From JBJSXF01 sp046086225 (GTDB lineage: Bacteria; Actinomycetota; Acidimicrobiia; IMCC26256; PALSA-610): a DNA stretch of 5,368 bases. This document shows positions 4,409 to 5,368 of the stretch, one piece after another. The translations under genes and the position numbers were made by a program. The stretch lies in contig JBJSXF010000135.1 in the NCBI GenBank assembly GCA_046086225.1, positions 1-5,368 of the forward strand, read 5' to 3'. A model generated the notes under the pieces. It saw only the letters and a program-made list of their open reading frames with translations. It was not told the DNA's origin and made no database searches. How positions within the stretch are numbered: the stretch's first letter is position 1; every line of letters starts with the position of its first letter.

Positions 4409-5368
4409 GCGCTCGGCAGGTGACGCACTGATCGGTCCACGGGATCACCTCGAGCCGGGCGACCGGAATGCGGTCGCCGCAGGTCGTGCAGAGGCCGTAG
4501 GTGCCCGCCGCCACCCGAGCCCGAGCCTCACCGATGGCCTCGACGATCTGGCGTTGCGCCGCTGAGAGCGCGAGGTCACGCTCGCGCTCGACGTTCACCG
4601 TGTCGCCCTCACCCGACTCCTCGTCGAACTGGGTGTCACCCTGCTCGCGCTCGTTGGCGAGCTGCTCGGCCTCGGCCCGAAGCTCCTCGTCCCGACGAAC
4701 GTGGCGTGCCTCCTCCTCGCCGAGCAGCTCGACGAGCTTCTCGAGGGTGGCCGGGGCGATCCGGGGCTGGAGGTTCTTCTTGGCCGGGGGGCGGGGCGCC
4801 GGCGCGAGCGGGCGGGCGGCGGCGGCCCGGCGGGCCTCCTCGGCCGCCCGTTCGGCGGCCTTGCGCTCCTCCTCGGCTGCCTTCTCGGCGGCGAGCCGGG
4901 CCCGCTCCTTCTCCTTCTCGGCCCGTTCGCGGGCCCGCTCCTTCTCCTTCTCGGCCCGTTGGCGGGCCTTCTCGCGCTCGACCGCCTTGCGGGCCTTCTC
5001 GCGTTCGGCCCGGAGCCGAGCCCGCTCCTTCTCCTGCGCCCGCTTGACCGCAAGCTTCTCCCGCTCGGCTTGTTTGCGGGCTCGCTCGTTCTCAGCCGCG
5101 ACCCGCGCCCGCTCCTTCTCCCGGGCGCGCTGAGCCGCGAGCTTGTCGCGCGCGGCTTGCTTCCGAGCTCGCTCCTTCTCGGCTGCCGCCCGGACCTTCT
5201 CCCGCTCGGACTGCTTCCGGGCCTGCTCGCGTTCCCGAGCTCGTCGCTCGGCATCCCGGGCCGCTCCCGCCTTCTTCGCGACCGGCTTGGCCGGGGCCTT
5301 CTTCGCGACCGGCTTGGCCGGGGCCTTCTTCGCGACCGGCTTGGCCGGGGCCTTCTTCGCGACCGGCT
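4389..5368 (-). CDS. TraR/DksA-family zinc-finger protein with Lys/Ala/Pro-repeat and long charged-helix N-terminus (start outside window)
   Basis: The frame is open without a stop from the right edge (first full codon at 5366) to TGA at 4391-4389, giving 325 visible residues. From the N-terminal side: KPVAKKAPA nonapeptide repeats (coding 5271-5368); about 150 residues of alternating Glu/Arg/Lys/Ala (about 4810-5260); a Pro/Ala/Arg linker with AKKN (about 4760-4810); then a DksA-like helical region including ANEREQGDTQFDEESGEG and RERDLALS. It ends in the C4 zinc finger GLCTTCGDRIP...WTDQCVTC, with cysteine codons within 4488-4490, 4479-4481, 4425-4427 and 4416-4418. DksA proteins bind RNA polymerase through the secondary channel. 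The basic tail resembles histone H1-like tails and could bind nucleic acid (inference). The only in-frame ATG/GTG/TTG is GTG at 4598, which would leave just the finger, so the true start lies beyond 5368. It overlaps lspA by 20 nt, probably co-transcribed. I recall Lys/Ala-rich tails on Streptomyces relatives; unverified. Confidence 0.9.
   Translation of the reverse strand, partial: PVAKKAPAKPVAKKAPAKPVAKKAPAKPVAKKAGAARDAERRAREREQARKQSEREKVRAAAEKERARKQAARDKLAAQRAREKERARVAAENERARKQAEREKLAVKRAQEKERARLRAEREKARKAVEREKARQRAEKEKERARERAEKEKERARLAAEKAAEEERKAAERAAEEARRAAAARPLAPAPRPPAKKNLQPRIAPATLEKLVELLGEEEARHVRRDEELRAEAEQLANEREQGDTQFDEESGEGDTVNVERERDLALSAAQRQIVEAIGEARARVAAGTYGLCTTCGDRIPVARLEVIPWTDQCVTCRARGERRR
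4897..4960. repeat. Two exact 31-bp repeats with 33-bp period in the charged-helix coding region
   Basis: The same 31 bases occur at 4897-4927 and 4930-4960, a 33-bp (11-codon) period within the DksA-like gene. On the minus strand they encode successive AEKEKERAR blocks. The identity extends to synonymous positions, suggesting a recent duplication rather than protein-level constraint alone. Looser EREKAR/EKERAR blocks with 9- and 11-residue steps flank them (about 4860-5250). Confidence 0.85.
5270..5368. repeat. 27-bp tandem repeat encoding KPVAKKAPA, running off the right edge
   Basis: Two perfect 27-bp copies (5289-5315, 5316-5342) are followed by a third identical one cut at 26 bases by the window end (5343-5368). 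A partial copy precedes them, with the last 19 bases identical (5270-5288). Each unit is nine codons and keeps the reading frame of the DksA-like gene, adding three lysines per unit. Perfect DNA identity points to recent expansion by slippage or unequal recombination. More copies probably lie outside the window. Confidence 0.95.

Noticed and set aside
4389..4598. Stand-alone 69-residue zinc-finger protein starting at GTG 4598
   Set aside because: The frame is open and meaningful upstream to the window edge, including DksA-like helical sequence that belongs with the finger. GTG 4598 is probably an internal valine.
4501..5254. Overlapping Ser/Arg-rich plus-strand (4501-5133, 4706-5047) and minus-strand (4595-5254) frames in the repeat region
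   Set aside because: All are alternative readings of the repetitive coding sequence of the DksA-like gene; their low-complexity Ser/Arg or Pro/Arg content is a by-product of GAG/AAG/CGG codons.
5270..5368. Direct repeats as a possible CRISPR array
   Set aside because: Units are directly adjacent with no spacers and keep a protein reading frame, so this is a coding tandem repeat.

Overview
This 5,368-base window is very GC-rich and densely coded. It looks like chromosomal housekeeping DNA from an actinobacterium. The DnaE N-terminus resembles mycobacterial DnaE1, GTG starts are common, and the order DksA/TraR-like, lspA, rluD-type, dnaE matches what I recall from Streptomyces and Mycobacterium. 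A deep-branching class such as Acidimicrobiia is plausible but is inference.

Layout, right to left on the minus strand. A TraR/DksA-family zinc-finger protein enters from the right edge, its start lying outside the window. It carries a very long N-terminal extension: Lys/Ala/Pro repeats, then about 150 residues of Glu/Arg/Lys/Ala helix. Its last codons overlap lspA (signal peptidase II), which overlaps an RluD-type pseudouridine synthase by 4 nt (GTGA). These three look like one translationally coupled operon. The synthase ends tail-to-tail with a plus-strand Rrf2-family regulator, the two stop codons sharing the palindrome CTAG. The regulator is divergent, across 48 bp, from an alkaline-phosphatase-superfamily phosphodiesterase/pyrophosphatase gene. 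Downstream of that gene, on the same strand, dnaE (replicative DNA polymerase III alpha) begins and runs off the left edge just after the codons for its first two catalytic aspartates.

How the genes relate. The products serve transcription control (DksA-like), lipoprotein maturation (LspA), rRNA modification (RluD-type), probable redox or Fe-S sensing (Rrf2) and replication (DnaE). They form a conserved neighbourhood rather than one pathway. The regulator and the phosphatase share an upstream region that looks built for leaderless transcripts in both directions.

Most worth a second look: dnaE has no ATG, GTG or TTG available for its start and appears to begin at CTG. The DksA-like protein has a histone-H1-like tail and a long charged helix. 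The Rrf2 protein keeps Asp8 but has an atypical two-cysteine cluster. I found no mobile element, CRISPR array, tRNA or rRNA, and no clear sign of an entirely new defence or biosynthetic system.
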